64,000 bases of DNA from Pseudorasbora parva (GCF_024679245.1 NC_090187.1:23376495-23440494); one strand, 5' to 3'; numbered from the stretch's first letter, positions 36,400 to 49,827 are shown. Numbers and translations are program-made. The notes: generated by a model not told the origin, from the sequence alone.

Positions 36400-36957
36400 C
36401 CCCTTTGAAACAAATCCATATTAAACACAGTGGCTCGTGACGACACATTGATGTCTTTGAAACACGAAACGGTTGCTTTGTGTGAGAAACCAAACTATAT
36501 TCATATAATTTTTTTACCTCAATTACAACACTGTGTACATTAGCCGTCCCTGTGCCATCGCTGCCTGCAAGTGAGGTCAAATTACACGATATGGCGTAGA
36601 GATGCGTGCAAGGGATCACTTCCGCCGCTTGTATCCCATTGAGTGACTTCACTTGCTGACAATGATGTAAGTATTGTATTTGAGGTGAAAAATTATATAG
36701 ATACTGTTTGGTTTCTCGCATAAACCGATCGTTTCGTGTCATAAGATATCAATGTGTTGCCACGAGCTGCTGTGTTTAATATGGATTCGTATGTCTATGT
36801 GTTTTTTACTTTCATAGAAATACACCCAAGCAACGGGTGAAGATAAAAATCTTCATTCGTGTTCTACTGAAGAAAAAAAGACCTACATCTTGGATGTCCT
36901 GGGGGTAAGCAGATAAACATCCAATTATTATTTTTTTGGGGTGAACTATCCCTTTAA
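36400..36957. mobile_element. Palindromic TTAA MITE
   Basis: Long inverted arms at 36418-36540 and 36660-36785 (for example GAAACCAAAC and GTTTGGTTTC). The right end GGGGTGAACTATCCCTTTAA carries TTAA at 36954-36957. Left end not defined. Confidence 0.6.
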
Positions 36958-37697
36958 TTGTTAAAAAAAATGTCACAATGCAAAACATTTCATTAAGCAA
37001 AACCCTTTTTTTCCTTTTGAATTTGAGGTGAAAGACCTGAACTGGTTTTGTCAGATTTATCCCTTCAGGAGATTTTGATAACAGCAAGATGACATTGCAG
37101 GTTTGTTGATAGTATGTGTCTTATCTACTATTAGCACATAACTGTTGTTTCCTGCTTCGAGGATTCATGTTTTGCTGTGTGTGACATATTTCTCCCCCTC
37201 ACTCTCTTTCTTCCTCTTTATCTGAGTCGGTGGAGAGAATCTGCTATCTAGCCTCAAACACAAATCCTCCTTGTCTGTACATATATCTGGAGTGTGTGCC
37301 TGCGTGCGCACTTATACCCTCACATACCTTGTCATAGAGTAAACACAGGCGTCGTTTCATGTGGAACAGTGCTTTCTTCGTTGTGACAAGATCCTTTCTC
37401 AATTTGTGCTTCTGTTTTGGATCACACACTTTATACTGACCAGCCAACCAGGAAAAAAGAACATTCATAGAGTGAGAATCACAGCAGATAGCACATGGCT
37501 GCCTTGTGGCCCATTATTCAAAGTTTAGCAGCTGCCTGGCTTTGTTTCACTTCCATATACATAAACACAGAGACACTCCAGTGTTCAGATGACTAAAAAA
37601 AATAGACTAATAATAAAATAAAATAAAAATTGGGTCACGGATCTCCCCGAAAATCTGAATTCAATTGAAAAAAACCCTGCCCTTTTAATCTAATACA
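36958..37697. other. No feature recognised
   Basis: 37130-37500 looks single-copy and has no coding motif. Confidence 0.4.
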
Positions 37698-37941
37698 CAG
37701 AGAAAAAGGGTGTCAATTTTACCTTTAGGAGTACAACAGCTTGCCTTAAAAGGACAACTTTGTACCTTTTTTTACTAAGGTGAATATTAGTACCTTTGGA
37801 GTACAAATGTGTACCTTAAGGTACTACTATGAACCTTTTTGTGGTATAAATGGTACAAAGTTGTCCTTTTAAGGGTACTGCCCCAGCCACAAACTGTATT
37901 ACCCCTAAAGGTACAATTTTGACACACTTTTTCTCTGTGTG
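37698..37941. mobile_element. Palindromic MITE, about 244 bp
   Basis: The ends CACAGAGAAAAAGGGTGTCA and, in complement, CACAGAGAAAAAGTGTGTCA enclose inverted TTTTAC/GTACCTTTAG motifs repeated along both arms. Confidence 0.75.
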
Positions 37942-38223
37942 AATAATTAAACTCTTTCCCCACCAGCGTTTTTTAAAAAAAAGTTGCCAACCACTGCCAG
38001 GGTTTTTGACCATTTTCACAAAAATGTAATAGCGCATAGAATTTTTAGTTTTATGAATATCTGAGCATGGAATATATCAAAATAGAGAAGAAAGAAGAAA
38101 ATAAAGAAGAAAAATAAATATTCAGAAGAAAGACCCTCTTCCTTTAAGTAAACAAAAATAATAAAATTATATTCTAGCTTTATGCATTCCTTTTTTATCA
38201 ACACTTGCATATGGGTACGTTTC

Positions 38224-39594
38224 TTAAAGGGGGGGGGGGGGGGGGGGTGAAATGCTGTTTCATGCATACTGAGCTTTTTACACTGTTAAAGACTTGGATT
38301 CCTGTCCTAAACATAGACAAAGTTTCAAAAACTAAGTTGGACGTTTGATGGAGTATTTCTGTGTCAAAAATACTCCTTCCAGTTTCTCACAAGTTTCGGA
38401 GAGTTTTTTTTTGAGTATGGGTCCGCTTGACGTCGACAGGGCAGAATTTCCTTGTATGGGCCGTGCGGGCTCTTCTCCTGGAAGGGTGTGCACACGTGTG
38501 ACTAGAGCGAGAGAGCAAATGCACGCCCATAAACACTGCTCTTAGGTGCAGATCCACTCGTCCGTGCAACACTTCTGTCGCACCGCGCTCCACTTTATTC
38601 CTATGGGTGACGTAAAACAACTTCAACGCATCCGCATAGCATTCTGGGAAGGCAGCGCTGCATTTCAACCGATTTGAACGCAGAAATGACGAGAAGCATC
38701 ACAACATCACGCTTCAGTCATGTCACAAAAGTGGATCTCCACAGTCACTGCTGTCACAGGACTTCACAAAATCAACATGTTACCAAAGAAGTGTGTTTTT
38801 GACGGAGCGGTCCCAACGATAAAGGTTCACAGTCCTGCTTTGGAAACAGGCGGTGAGTATAACTGCTTCAAATGTCTGTGTTGTTGGCTATCGTCGCATA
38901 AGTAAACATCAGTAAACAACACGATCGTGTATAACGTTAGTTAATTTATCAATTGAGCATGCGATCTATGGTGTGTGTTTAAATACATTTGTTTAGCTGA
39001 CCAATATAGGTGTCAGTTTGTTTATTGTAAAACCACCCAAACCAAGGGATGTTCTCGCAAAGCGTGCTTCTTCATTCAATTGCGCTAACGGTTACACCAT
39101 TGTTGTTCTATGTATAATTTTACACTAGTCTGACGTGCAAAACCGTTTTGCTTGCTACTGCTAATGTTTAGTCAAATCATGTCCTCATAAACTGCGAGTA
39201 AACCCATACACATGTTGACAGGCCACTAAATACACAGAGACGGACGACCTGCTGTTGTTGCTTCTCCTGTTCAATTTATTTCAGCCTCCGGATCTGATTC
39301 TGGATCATATATGTATTAGTTGAATCTGATTGATAGCCATGGTTTATTAGAGTAACGTTTTTTTTTCTCCACGCTTGAGGACGTCACCGCTTTGTGCACG
39401 CTCGTCATTCTTTAGCTCCGCCCACACGATACGCCTCCAGGCGCTCGTTTTTTTTTTCCGGAAAGACTCGGTCCAGCCTATATTTCTTTTATAAGTATAA
39501 TAAAACTAAAGACTTTTCGGAGATATGAAGGATGCAATACTACTATAGGTACTCAAGATTGACAGGAGATTGACTGAAACTGAGTGTCCCCTTA
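38224..39594 (+). mobile_element. Kolobok-like TTAA element, family B, with THAP exon tail
   Basis: Begins TTAA, A, then 19 G and TGAAATGCTG. The right end is ACTGAGTGTCCCCTTA, a degenerate complement of TTAAGGGG. The interior matches by memory a very common zebrafish repeat. It has a THAP-like exon ending at 38852. No transposase recognised. Confidence 0.6.
38695..38852 (+). pseudogene. THAP-like exon remnant of family B
   Basis: Before a GTGAGT donor (38853) the plus strand reads LPKKCVFDGAVPTIKVHS, corresponding to the conserved GAVPTI-type tail at the end of THAP domains, as in family A (DEAVPTL). The Cys/His core upstream is not intact. Assignment rests on the tail, the position and the donor. 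Confidence 0.45.
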
Positions 39595-40163
39595 GAAAAT
39601 AAAGTTGTGTAAAACTACATCGAGATCAGTAGGTCGGAGATGGAGTAGGTCGAGTCAATCAACACCCCTAATGCTTCACAGTCCTGTAGCGCCGTCCAGA
39701 GTCCACATTTTATTTAGTAACGTTATATAGTTTTGATTTATATGATGTTTAATGTTGATGATCACGTTATTTTAAATATGCATCTGCTTACATGCGATCA
39801 CTTAGTAAAACGTCTTCCTCAAGTGTGATCAGGAGATTAAGTATTCATTCAGAAGATTCATAATAGCACCCTCTAGCGTCTGACAGTGAAAACACGGAAA
39901 ACTGAATGCCTGAAAAAAAAATCTGTGTTTGGCCGGGAAGTGTTTCCTCACAAATAACAGCAAATTCTAAGTTTGGCGGGTAAAGTAAAAAATAAAAAAA
40001 TAAAAATATTTTTTATATAAAAAAAATTTGCAACAAAGAATGACAATATTTTTTGTTTTATTATATATTAACATCACAATTAAGTAATGCCTCCTTTACC
40101 AATTATTACAGGCATTTAATACTCTTATTTAATATTTTAAATACATATATTGTTATACATAAT

Positions 40164-40252
<89 letters not shown>
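40164..40252. repeat. (TTAG)n microsatellite
   Basis: About 88 bp of perfect tetranucleotide. Confidence 0.95.
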
Positions 40253-40253
<1 letters not shown>

Positions 40254-40354
40254 GCAATATGACTAGTACATATTCTTGACAGATTTTGATATTTAAAAAA
40301 ACCTTGATTGTGAAAATATATATTTGTCATCACGCCAACAACCCAACACACAAG

Positions 40355-42003
40355 TGTCACATCACAACACAGAGGAAAACTAGTGCGATGACTCAAGTGC
40401 AGAGAAATGATAATTTATTATAAAATAAAACAAATTCAAATAAAACCCACTATTGGGCAACATAACTAGAAATAACAAAACTAACTGAAAACATACCGAC
40501 ACGGGGAAACCAGGAGACGTGGACATCACAACGATCCAACAAGGACTGACAAACACAAGGAGCTTAAAGGGTTATGTAGCTGCCAGCAGAAACAGTTGCC
40601 TAATATAAGTTCCATAAAAGAAAAGGTTTAATTTAATAATTTACCCTATTTTTTATATATATTATAATATATTTATATTTATCTGTATTTCTTTTACTTT
40701 AAACTATGTGTTCAAGCTGACTTGTTTTTGTAAGCTTGTATAGCGGAACTATTTTTCTGTGTTTTGGTTGGTTCAGACGATTATTGATGTTGCACCAGCT
40801 AGCGCATACGGAGCTAACTGCGGCTCGCAAAGCTTTGGTAATGTCATTATTACATTTGTAAGTTCACCAAGAGACACACGGAAGAGAAGTGCCTTTATTA
40901 CCTGTTTTTCACTCCCTTGAGTTAACGCGGCCAACGAGGTAAGTTATTTGATGTGTAATTATCAATGTAAGGTATAACTGTGTGACGGTTTATTAACAGT
41001 CTATCTGGAGTTGTATTGTTTGTTTAATAATGTGCTATTCTCTGTGAGAATATTATTATTTCTGTAACTTATGTGACTTTATGTTTCATTTAGTTCTCAC
41101 GGCATGTTTGATGGCATCGAGGATGACATAATTTGACTAATAAATGCCCATAGAGAAGAACGCCTTGTGTCCGTATCTGTTGACTGGAGAGGGAGTTACA
41201 GGTTAGTTCAACCAAAAATGAAAATTATTTCATTAATTACTCACCCTCATGTCGTTGGACACCCGTAACACCTTTGTTCATCTTCGGAACACAAATGAAG
41301 ATATTTTTGTTGAAAGCTGATGGCTGAGAAAGGCTTCAGAAAGGCCTCCATTGACATTCAGTACATTCATACTCACAAGATCCATAAAAGGCACTAATGA
41401 CGTTGTTACAAAGTCCATCTCACTACAGTGGCTGTACAATCATTTTATAATGCAACTAGAATAGTTTTTGTGCGCAAAAAAAATCAAAATAATGACTTTA
41501 TCCGCCAAGTTATTGTCTTCCGTGTAGGTCTCTGACGTGAACTCACCTGGAACTCACGTGATAGCGGCGCTCCTCCTCTACCGGGTCATGTATTCAAACA
41601 GTGGAGCTGTGTCATATTCTCGCTCATGCGTCGAGTTCACATCAATGACAAAATCTTTAGTGCCTTTTATGTGTCTTGTGAGTGGGAATGTACTGAATGC
41701 CAATGGAGGCCTTTCTGAAGCCTTTCTCAGCCATCAGCTTTCAACAAAAATATCTTTATTTGTGTTCTGAAGATGAACGAAAGTCTTACAGGTGACCAAC
41801 GACATGAGGGCGAGTAATTAATGAAATAAATTTCATGTTTGGGTGAACTAACCCTTTAAGAAGGGAATAATTCTAGGGGAACAGGTGGGACAAATGAAAC
41901 CAATAATGAGATAACAAGAGGGAAGGGATCTAACAGAGACACAAGCACATGCTCAACATAACAAAACCCACATGTGCACACAAGACAGGACAGGCATGTG
42001 ACA
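40355..42003 (-). mobile_element. Solo LTR interrupted by a TTAA element
   Basis: The ends TGTCACAT and ATGTGACA are perfect inverses, and ACAAG flanks both sides (40350-40354, 42004-42008). Excluding the insert it is about 357 bp. Sequence such as ATTTATTATAAAATAAAAC suggests the polyadenylation region lies at the left, so it reads on the minus strand. No internal domain adjoins it. Confidence 0.75.
40564..41859. mobile_element. TTAA element with palindromic AGTTCACCC arms
   Basis: It starts TTAAAGGGTTATGTAGC and ends GGGTGAACTAACCCTTTAA. TTAA is duplicated at both edges inside the solo LTR. 41207-41859 is a long palindrome (arms with CACCCTCATGTCGTTGG-type sequence). 40570-41205 is different and gene-like in texture, with a GTAAGT and an AATAAA near 41142, but it has no open frame. 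Confidence 0.65.
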
Positions 42004-42008
42004 ACAAG

Positions 42009-42472
42009 ATAGTCCAAGCATTTATTCCCTTGGCTCTCTTCAACTTCCTGAAAATGATGTGGAGACAGAAAACCGCTGTTTAAACTCGCCTCACTTGTTT
42101 AGCTGTGTGATATTATTCCATCGCCTCTCAGAGTATGAAAATGAATGTTATTCCAAGGAAAATGAGTTACACAGTTGTTATTCCACATAGCTCTGAGTAG
42201 CTGACAGTCTCTTAGTGTGGCTTGTTGCATTGTTGATTGATTTCTTTAACCTTTTCAGAGGCTCGTTACAAGCGGTGTCTAATCGTATTTCACCCTCGTA
42301 GTCTTCGCTCACGATCACAGTTCAGCATTCTAATCACATCTGCAGGCCATTGTTGATGACTCTCTTCAATCTGAGAATTACCACAAATGATAATTCATCA
42401 TCATGTTATTCGGTAGTTATGGTGGATTTATGTCACATCAGTGCATGTTAAAAAGTTGTTAGTATTTTGAGG

Positions 42473-42476
<4 letters not shown>
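42009..42476. other. Repeat-free sequence, candidate conserved non-coding DNA
   Basis: Balanced composition, no long frames and no repeat ends. It contains several TAAT cores and CATTGTT motifs. Conservation cannot be judged from one sequence. Confidence 0.3.
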
Positions 42477-43258
<782 letters not shown>

Positions 43259-43480
43259 TATGGGCCCTATTTCAATGATCTGAGTGCATGGTCTGTAGCA
43301 CATGGCACAGTTGCACTTAGGGCATGTCCGAGTCCACTTTTGCTAGTTCACCTACGGAAAAAATAATGTTTTAGGTGTTTAATGTAACAAACAATAAACC
43401 AATAAGAGTGTCATCTCCCATTCCCTTTAAAAGGCAGTTGCGCTTACACCATGGTGGATTCGCTATTTATAATTGTACCT
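43259..43480. repeat. hAT-like MITE fragment
   Basis: Reads GGGCCCTATTTCAATGATCT, then GCACTTAGGGCATGTCCGA, like an abundant zebrafish repeat. No second end. Confidence 0.4.
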
Positions 43481-43530
43481 ATGTTCAGGGCTTGACAAAC
43501 ACCTGCCAACACTCTTAAAAATAAAGGTTC

Positions 43531-44395
43531 TTAAAGGGTTAGTTCACCCAAAAATGAAATTTATGTAATTAATGACTCACCCTAATGTCATTCCACACCC
43601 ATAAGACCTGTAAGTCGGGGGAGAGATGCACAGTTCAATTAGACTGGATAAACACATGCATCTTAATTGTTGAGAAAACGAAACGAAATAAATGAATAAA
43701 TCAAGCCTTTTACACAACACTAGGCTATAGTATATCATACAGCATTCAGAAAAAGAACAGTTTGGGCAAACACAAACTTTGCGCTCCTAAGGGCTTTCAC
43801 ACTTTTCCAAAAGTGGGCTCTCGCTCAGTTTAGCTGCTGATGAATTCTCCAAGCAGGGTCGAAACATTAACATCGCGTCCATCAATAATATGAATTTAAA
43901 CATTGCGTTCATCAATAATATGAATTTAAACATTGCGTTCATCAATAATATGCATCTAGAGCTGAAATGGACAAAGATGGGCCGCCTCAAGAACTGCTGC
44001 TCTCGCCGCCGCACCTCTGAGCGCACGTCAGGGCCTGAAACATTTCTCCTCCACAGGTTGGATTAATAGATATTATGCCAGGGAGCATTTACTACTTTTA
44101 AAAAATGCGGGCCAGGAAGCGGGTTGGGTAACTTATTTTTTTATAACTTAAAAATATTTTCTTTTTTGCGGTCCGATTTGCGGGGGGGATAGCTGCAAAC
44201 GTCGGTCGGGTGCGGGTTGTTTATACATTGACCCGCGCATCACTGGTGTGTATACACTTGGATACAGTCTCGGACTAAATATAAAATATCTTAAACTGTG
44301 TTCCGAAGATGAACGGAGGTCTTACGGGTGTGGAACAACATTAGGGTGAGTCAGTATTGACATAAATTTCATTTTTGGGTGAACTAACCCTTTAA
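43531..44395. mobile_element. Palindromic TTAA MITE with insertion
   Basis: TTAAAGGGTTAGTTCACCC at the left and its complement at the right, with TTAA duplicated at 43531-43534 and 44392-44395. Arms of about 85 bp include CCCTAATGTCATTCCACACC. The middle, 43620-44270, is other sequence. The host around it (AAATAAAGGTTC ... ATGGTTCTTTG) is another MITE type. Confidence 0.75.
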
Positions 44396-44821
44396 ATGGT
44401 TCTTTGGCAGGGTGTATGGTTCCATGAAGAACCTTTAAAAGGACAACTTCTGGGAATTTGTTTATCTTTATCGTTATGCTTTTGTGAGTACAGTCTATAG
44501 AAGAAAAAAAATAAAAAAAATAAAGGATTTGTCCCGGCTATGTGTTGTGTCTGTGTAACTTTTAAGTTAGTCAAGTGTTCGCTGCAAATTTTCACATTCT
44601 GTTGCCACAATTCGGAAAGGAACCATGTGAAAAATGTGAACCATTACTTCTTCACTTGTGAGCCCGTTCGGATCGTCACTCTATGTTGTCCGGTTCAGGA
44701 ATTAATCGTTCTTTTTAACCGGTTCTTTTTAGTGAACCGGGTGAACCAGTTTACAAAATCGGCCTGAATCATTCTAAACGGTTTGCTTCTCAAATCAGCA
44801 CTGATTCCACAAGTTACTTTA

Positions 44822-45626
44822 GGCCCCGTTCACACTGCAGACCAGGTCAGACCTCTTCAGAGGTAGTGTGAACACTCAAATCTAGCCCAGATCTGATTTT
44901 TTCAAATCAGATTTAGACCACATACATATGTGGTCCTAAATCTGACCCAGATCTGATTTTTTCCAAAGCGGCTGCAGTGTGAACAACTAAGGCGGATTTG
45001 ATGTGACTTTCACGTCAATCTATGTCGACATTTGTCACAATTATGTGCCGGCGAGTTAGCCCTAGACACAACAGACACAGACAGTAACATTAAAAACTTG
45101 ACTAGATATGGAGAACAGCGATGGAGCAAGTCAGTGGAGGGAGAGTGAGGTGTTAGACCTAATTAGTATATGGGGAGATACTTTAATTAAAGCTACGCTA
45201 GAAGTATCCTACCGTAACCGCTCTGTTTTTGAAAAAATAGCACACGAAATGGAAGAACAGGGACACAGAAAAACGTGGATTCAGTGCCAAAGGAATGTGA
45301 CAAAAGGCCAAAATAACCAATTTTACTCTCTTTCTTTTCGTTCTTCTCCTCTTCAGCACCTGCTCATTAATGTTATGGCTTCCATTACACAAACATTTTT
45401 GCTTAATTCCTCTATAACCTCTCGAACTTTAGTGCAACAGCGTGCTGCGTCTGATGTCATTGATATTGTTCTTTTGTACATGCGGGTTAGTTTGAAACCT
45501 CAAACAGTTCACACTGGAATCAGATATAGGCCACATTTTAAAAGGTAATGTGAACAGCCAAACAAAAAATCAGATCTGAGCAAAAAATCAGAATTGAGCA
45601 TTAAGACTTGCAGTGTGAATGGGGCC
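44822..45626 (+). mobile_element. PIF/Harbinger-type element, internally deleted
   Basis: The ends GGCCCCGTTCACACTGCA and, in complement, GGCCCCATTCACACTGCA are flanked by TTA on both sides (44819-44821, 45627-45629). It keeps a Myb/trihelix-like reading frame but no DDE nuclease. It is inserted in a repeat of the GAACCGGTTC type. Confidence 0.85.
45108..45302 (+). pseudogene. Harbinger Myb/trihelix-like protein, N-terminal part
   Basis: The ATG at 45108 reads MENSDGASQWRESEVLDLIS, then IWGDTLIKATLEVSYRNRSV and FEKIAHEMEEQGHRKTWIQC. The three aromatic positions and the RKTWIQCQ ending match the DNA-binding trihelix of Harbinger partner proteins, which recruit the transposase to element ends. 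The frame stays open to 45548, but beyond about residue 65 it has no resemblance, probably because of an internal deletion. It could encode a truncated binding protein if transcribed. Confidence 0.6.
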
Positions 45627-45629
45627 TTA

Positions 45630-46384
45630 GTTACTCACTTTCTGACATGAGTGACAATCCCTCCGAATAGCAATAAACTAATGTCTTGAATGATATGCTG
45701 TAACTCCAACCGTTCACTGAACTGAGACATGCTTTGCTGAGAGAACCGATGAACTCACGAGCAGCTGATACTGAGCATGCGTGAGTAAGTGAACGGGCAG
45801 CGGTTCTCGGATCAGCAGTACAGAATCGGAAACCGTTTCTTTTGGACAAGTTCGATACAGAGAACCGACAAGCAGAGCTTCTTCATACGCACGACGCTCT
45901 TCCCAACTGGACTATTTGCCTTTTTCCTCACGGGACTTCAGGGCGAGATACAGCTAGCCATCTAAAACAGGTGAATTTAAACAATGGCTAAGTGGCTAAA
46001 CGCATCTCCTTGTCATGTAAGGGCCCATTTTTGCCCACATATCTCCTTTCACTGCAGCCACAGCAAATTGTGTTTTTTGTGTGCAAATTCTTCAGAAAAG
46101 AAAATGCAGATTTAAACATAAATATTATATATCTATATTAAATATTATATACATAAATATTATATATATTAATATTACATGATTCATGACCGTTTGAATA
46201 TTTATTTGAGGAACACGGAAGAGAAGACAATGCTGAATAAAGTCATATTTTTTTGTTATTTTTGGACCAAAATGTATTGTCGACGCTTCGAGAGAGTCTA
46301 ACTATCTAACTGATGTCACGTATGGACTACTTTGATGTTGTTTTCATTACCTTCTGGATGTGGACAGCAAGTGGGCATACACTT
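45630..46384. other. Host repeat of the Harbinger insertion, then unassigned
   Basis: 44650-44818 and 45630-45870 carry GAACCGG/CCGGTTC-type motifs and appear to be one hAT-like repeat split by the Harbinger element. 45960-46384 shows nothing. Confidence 0.4.
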
Positions 46385-46531
46385 ACATTCAAATGACAGA
46401 AAGACCTTGGACTAAATCTAAAACATCTTTAACTGTGTTACGAGGATGAACGGAGGTCTTACGGTGTGGAGCGACATTGGGGTTAGTCATTATTGAAAGA
46501 AATTTCATTTTTGGATGAACTAACCCTTTAA
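46385..46531. mobile_element. One arm of the palindromic TTAA MITE
   Basis: Ends GATGAACTAACCCTTTAA, with the GATGAACGGAGGTCTTACGG block shared with 44300-44395. Confidence 0.6.
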
Positions 46532-47508
46532 AAAGTTTCAAGTTGTATCCAATATATTAAAACACATACTGCATAGTTGGGAATATTCGGTTGTTTTTTT
46601 GCTATTGCTTATGGTCATTTCTCATGGTGCTGGAAGGAGCTGCTGGATGTTTATCAGCCTCTTATCACCTCTTGAAAAAAATCTGGCCGTGGTTCCCAGA
46701 AATTGGAGCTTTGTAGCGCGTTCAATTTTACAACAAGTGTCCAAGCAATCCTCCCGAGTATCATGCACGCTCTGATAAAATGCTGGCCGATCGGTGTCTG
46801 GGTTCTCTCCGTGCTGCAGGAAGAGGGCTGATAGCGCTCTCTCACTCTGATAATTAGAGCTCACGATCATCCTCTCTACCACATTAGAGACGTGCCCCTG
46901 AGAGCAGCTAGTCCTTGTCACTCTCACAGGGCTTAGTGATGATAATTATCACTTGTCCCAGGCAGGGCAGCTCTTGTTAATGTAGCTGTGGTCTTCACTG
47001 GTGCAGTGCTAACTAGGCCTGGTCTGCTCAGCCACCCAGCAAAATATAATTAGGCAGAATTCTCCTCCGAGTCTGAGACTTCCTGGTCTGTTGGTATGTG
47101 ATTGGCTCATTTTATCGCCATCTTCCCTCTTCTTTTACAGATTGTCATTGTATCCATTGCTATATATCAATATTTTAAGGTAATTATTAGCTACAGGAAT
47201 GAAAAATTAAAAAGTTGTTTTTTTTCAAATGAAATAAAAATGTATCTTATTTACTTAATCATTTCAAGTTCCTGATCTAATTATGAAAGATGAATTGGTG
47301 CATGCTATTCTTAAGAGAAAAATAGCTTTGTTTGTTTTATTCCAGCTGACTTAACTTGGGGTGCAAAGGCTAGTGAATAATGTTAACCAATAGCCAAATA
47401 TCTAAAGCTTCATTTTAGAAAATACAATTCAGTCTGGAATCATTCTGGTATTTAACATTCTCTTCTTATGATCCAATCATTTCCCAATGGAAAGAGCCCT
47501 GGGGCTGT
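46532..47508. other. Repeat-free sequence, candidate conserved non-coding DNA at 46610-47110
   Basis: 46610-47110 has balanced base composition, AATTAG/TAATTAT motifs and no repeat termini. A 101-codon minus frame there has no domain. Confidence 0.3.
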
Positions 47509-47568
47509 ATTCACAAAACATTTTATCATACCACTATGAGTTATCCTACATTGTACTGTTTTTTTTTT

Positions 47569-47599
<31 letters not shown>

Positions 47600-48035
47600 T
47601 TGTTGGTTTAACTTAAAAAAGTAAGTAACCTGGTTGCCTTAAAATGTCGAGTATACTGAAATTAAAAATTTGATTTGATACAAATTAAGGAAATGTGTTT
47701 AATAAATAGAAACTCAAAATATTTTTTGTATCTGAACAACAAAAAAACATTTTGTATCTTTCACTACATCAGAAATGCTTACAAAATCTTTTAATAATAT
47801 TTTATTTAAATAAAGGTTGTCGAATCTCAAAAAATGTTCATTGTATTAACTCACAATTTTAATTTCAATGAACTCAAACTTTTGTTTTTGAACTCTTTTT
47901 GAACTCGGTAACTTTTTTTCTAAATATTTTTTTTACAGTGTAGCAATAAAAGTTCCTATAGCTAAGAATGTCCGCTTAAAACCTATTCACAAAGCTGTGA
48001 GACCAATTTTACTAAGGAACAGAGAGGAATCTAAA
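47509..48035 (+). repeat. Second copy of the 3757-3905 repeat, with insertion
   Basis: The halves at 47509-47545 and 47945-48035 match 3757-3905. Between them lies a MITE-like insert starting ACTG with T20 then G21, and ending TTTTTTTACAGTGTAG. Confidence 0.6.
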
Positions 48036-48589
48036 AGTCCCCATGAAATAAAAATTGAAATTTAAAAAAAAAAGACGTGCTGATACCTATAAGCTAGTGT
48101 ACTCTAAAAAAATGACATAAGCATACAAAACTTACAGTTTCTCACTTTCACCAATATGGATTAGTGATTTTAAGTGATCACCCTTCACTTCAGCGTTTCA
48201 TTTTCAATGCTCTCTACATTGTAAAAAAAAGTCTGTAAATATAGTATTGTATAAATATGAAGGAATATTTTACAGGTGTTTTACCTGTATTTTGAAATAC
48301 ACATTGCATTAGTTTGTGTTTTAAGGGGGTGATGAATTGAGAAATCAACTTTCCCTTGAGCTTTTGATATAAGGTCATGGTAATATAAGAATATCCTGTA
48401 AGTTTCAGAGCTGAAAACTTCATTGAAGTCAAAGAAAAGCTTTTATAGACACCAGGCCCAACAAACGGTCCTGTGCTTTATACTTAAATCATCGCGCGAT
48501 GAAACACACCTCTACAGTACGTCTAATCCAGTAGCCCCGCCCATCCTAGAGTCCTCATGGAGGGCTCTAGCTAACCAACAACAATAAAC

Positions 48590-48824
48590 ATGCAGAGGAA
48601 GGTTAAGATATTGCGCTATTCCTGGTTGTGGAAGAACACAGTCACTGCATAAGCTTCCTTCGGATCCTAATATTAGGAATGAGTGGTTGAAGTTAATTTT
48701 TAATAAAGTTCTAGCTCACGTGGGGAAGACAGTGGTGTTCACTTCATTTCACTGCGGAATCGTTTGTAAACAAATCTCCGGTCGATGCTGGATTTGAATC
48801 CGACAGGAATGGTGCAACACACTC
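48590..48824 (+). pseudogene. THAP-domain first exon of family C, nearly complete
   Basis: One frame reads CAIPGCGRTQSLHKLPSDPN, IRNEWLKLIFNKVLAHVGKT and VVFTSFHC. These are the C-x4-C pair, the helix with invariant Trp, and the Ser-Phe-His region of a THAP zinc finger. After a one-base shift it reads HFTAESFVNKSPVDAGFE. It ends at a GTGAGT donor (48825). The ATG at 48590 is out of frame with the first Cys, so at least two frameshifts are present. This is the clearest THAP relic in the window. Confidence 0.75.
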
Positions 48825-48995
48825 GTGAGTAAAACGTGTTTTTATATGTAATAGTGTTGCATTGTTATAGATCGTTTTGCTGTGTACGTGTCTAACGGAA
48901 CATATATTTAGCACGCTGGACTCAGACACGTATGGGCCAGGACTCACTAAGCCCGGCTGGCTGATGAATGTCATTATATTCCTTTCTTGTTCTGC

Positions 48996-49122
<127 letters not shown>

Positions 49123-49297
49123 GTTCACGCTTATATCGTCCGATCTTGTGGGCTATGTGTAATTTAAAAATAATAGTCCAATCAATCGCGGGTCGCTGAT
49201 AAATAAATCATTGTTTGATAAAGATGTTTTAGAGCCCTGTGGTCGAGAGAAACATTCTGGTTACCGCTTCTCCCTCAATCTCTCATCTCCCTTGAGC

Positions 49298-49827
49298 TTA
49301 AAGCTACTCTGTGTGATATTTTCCCCCATCTAGCGGTGAAAAGGTATATGACCATCCAGTGAATATTAGTTTCTGCTCCTCTCAATTCCGATTTCATTTT
49401 AACTCCTACGGTGGCCGATTTAGTCCAAGATTAACATGGCTTCCAGTTCGAACTTGTCCATGAGTGCTCCTTCAAGTGATGAGGTTACTTTAGAAAACTA
49501 TTATAATTTGCAGTTATTTAATTTGTCAGTTAACCTGTAGGTTATGACATCTATATAAAACGAATAATAGTTTTACGTGTTCGTTATTTTTGCGAAGCTT
49601 GAATTTACGGGTATGTCCCTCTTTGGCTAATGTACTTTAAAGATGTAGGGACAACATGGCGACCGGCATTCGAACCCCATTTTCAATAGCATATTATAAA
49701 CTCACGAGAACACTTTACTTTATTACTTGAAAGAAGTAAATATACATTAATTAGCACATATATTTTTGAAAGAACTAAGTGTTTTTAGCTAAGAATAAAC
49801 TAAAAAAGTTACACAGTGTAGCTTTAA
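49298..49827. mobile_element. TTAA element family E
   Basis: Starts TTAAAGCTACTCTGTGTGA and ends with the complement of TTAAAGCTACACTGTGTAAC. TTAA at both edges. It interrupts family C copy 2 relative to copy 1. It contains ATGGCTTCCAGTTCGAAC but no long frame. Confidence 0.75.

Larger units (their letters stand above)
37947..39945. mobile_element. piggyBac-like element interrupted by Kolobok-like family B
   Basis: The left end TTAAACTCTTTCCCCACCAG and the right end near 39930, GGCCGGGAAGTGTTTCC (a degenerate complement), frame a sequence whose halves join if 38224-39594 is removed. No transposase is present. The terminal assignment rests on TTAA plus the CTCTTTCCCC(A/G)CCAG type. Confidence 0.45.

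Noticed and set aside
40164..40252. Interstitial telomeric repeat
   Set aside because: The unit is TTAG, not the vertebrate TTAGGG.
45108..45548. Whole 146-codon frame as an intact host Myb-like gene
   Set aside because: It lies between Harbinger inverted ends and TSDs, and only the first 65 or so residues resemble the trihelix.
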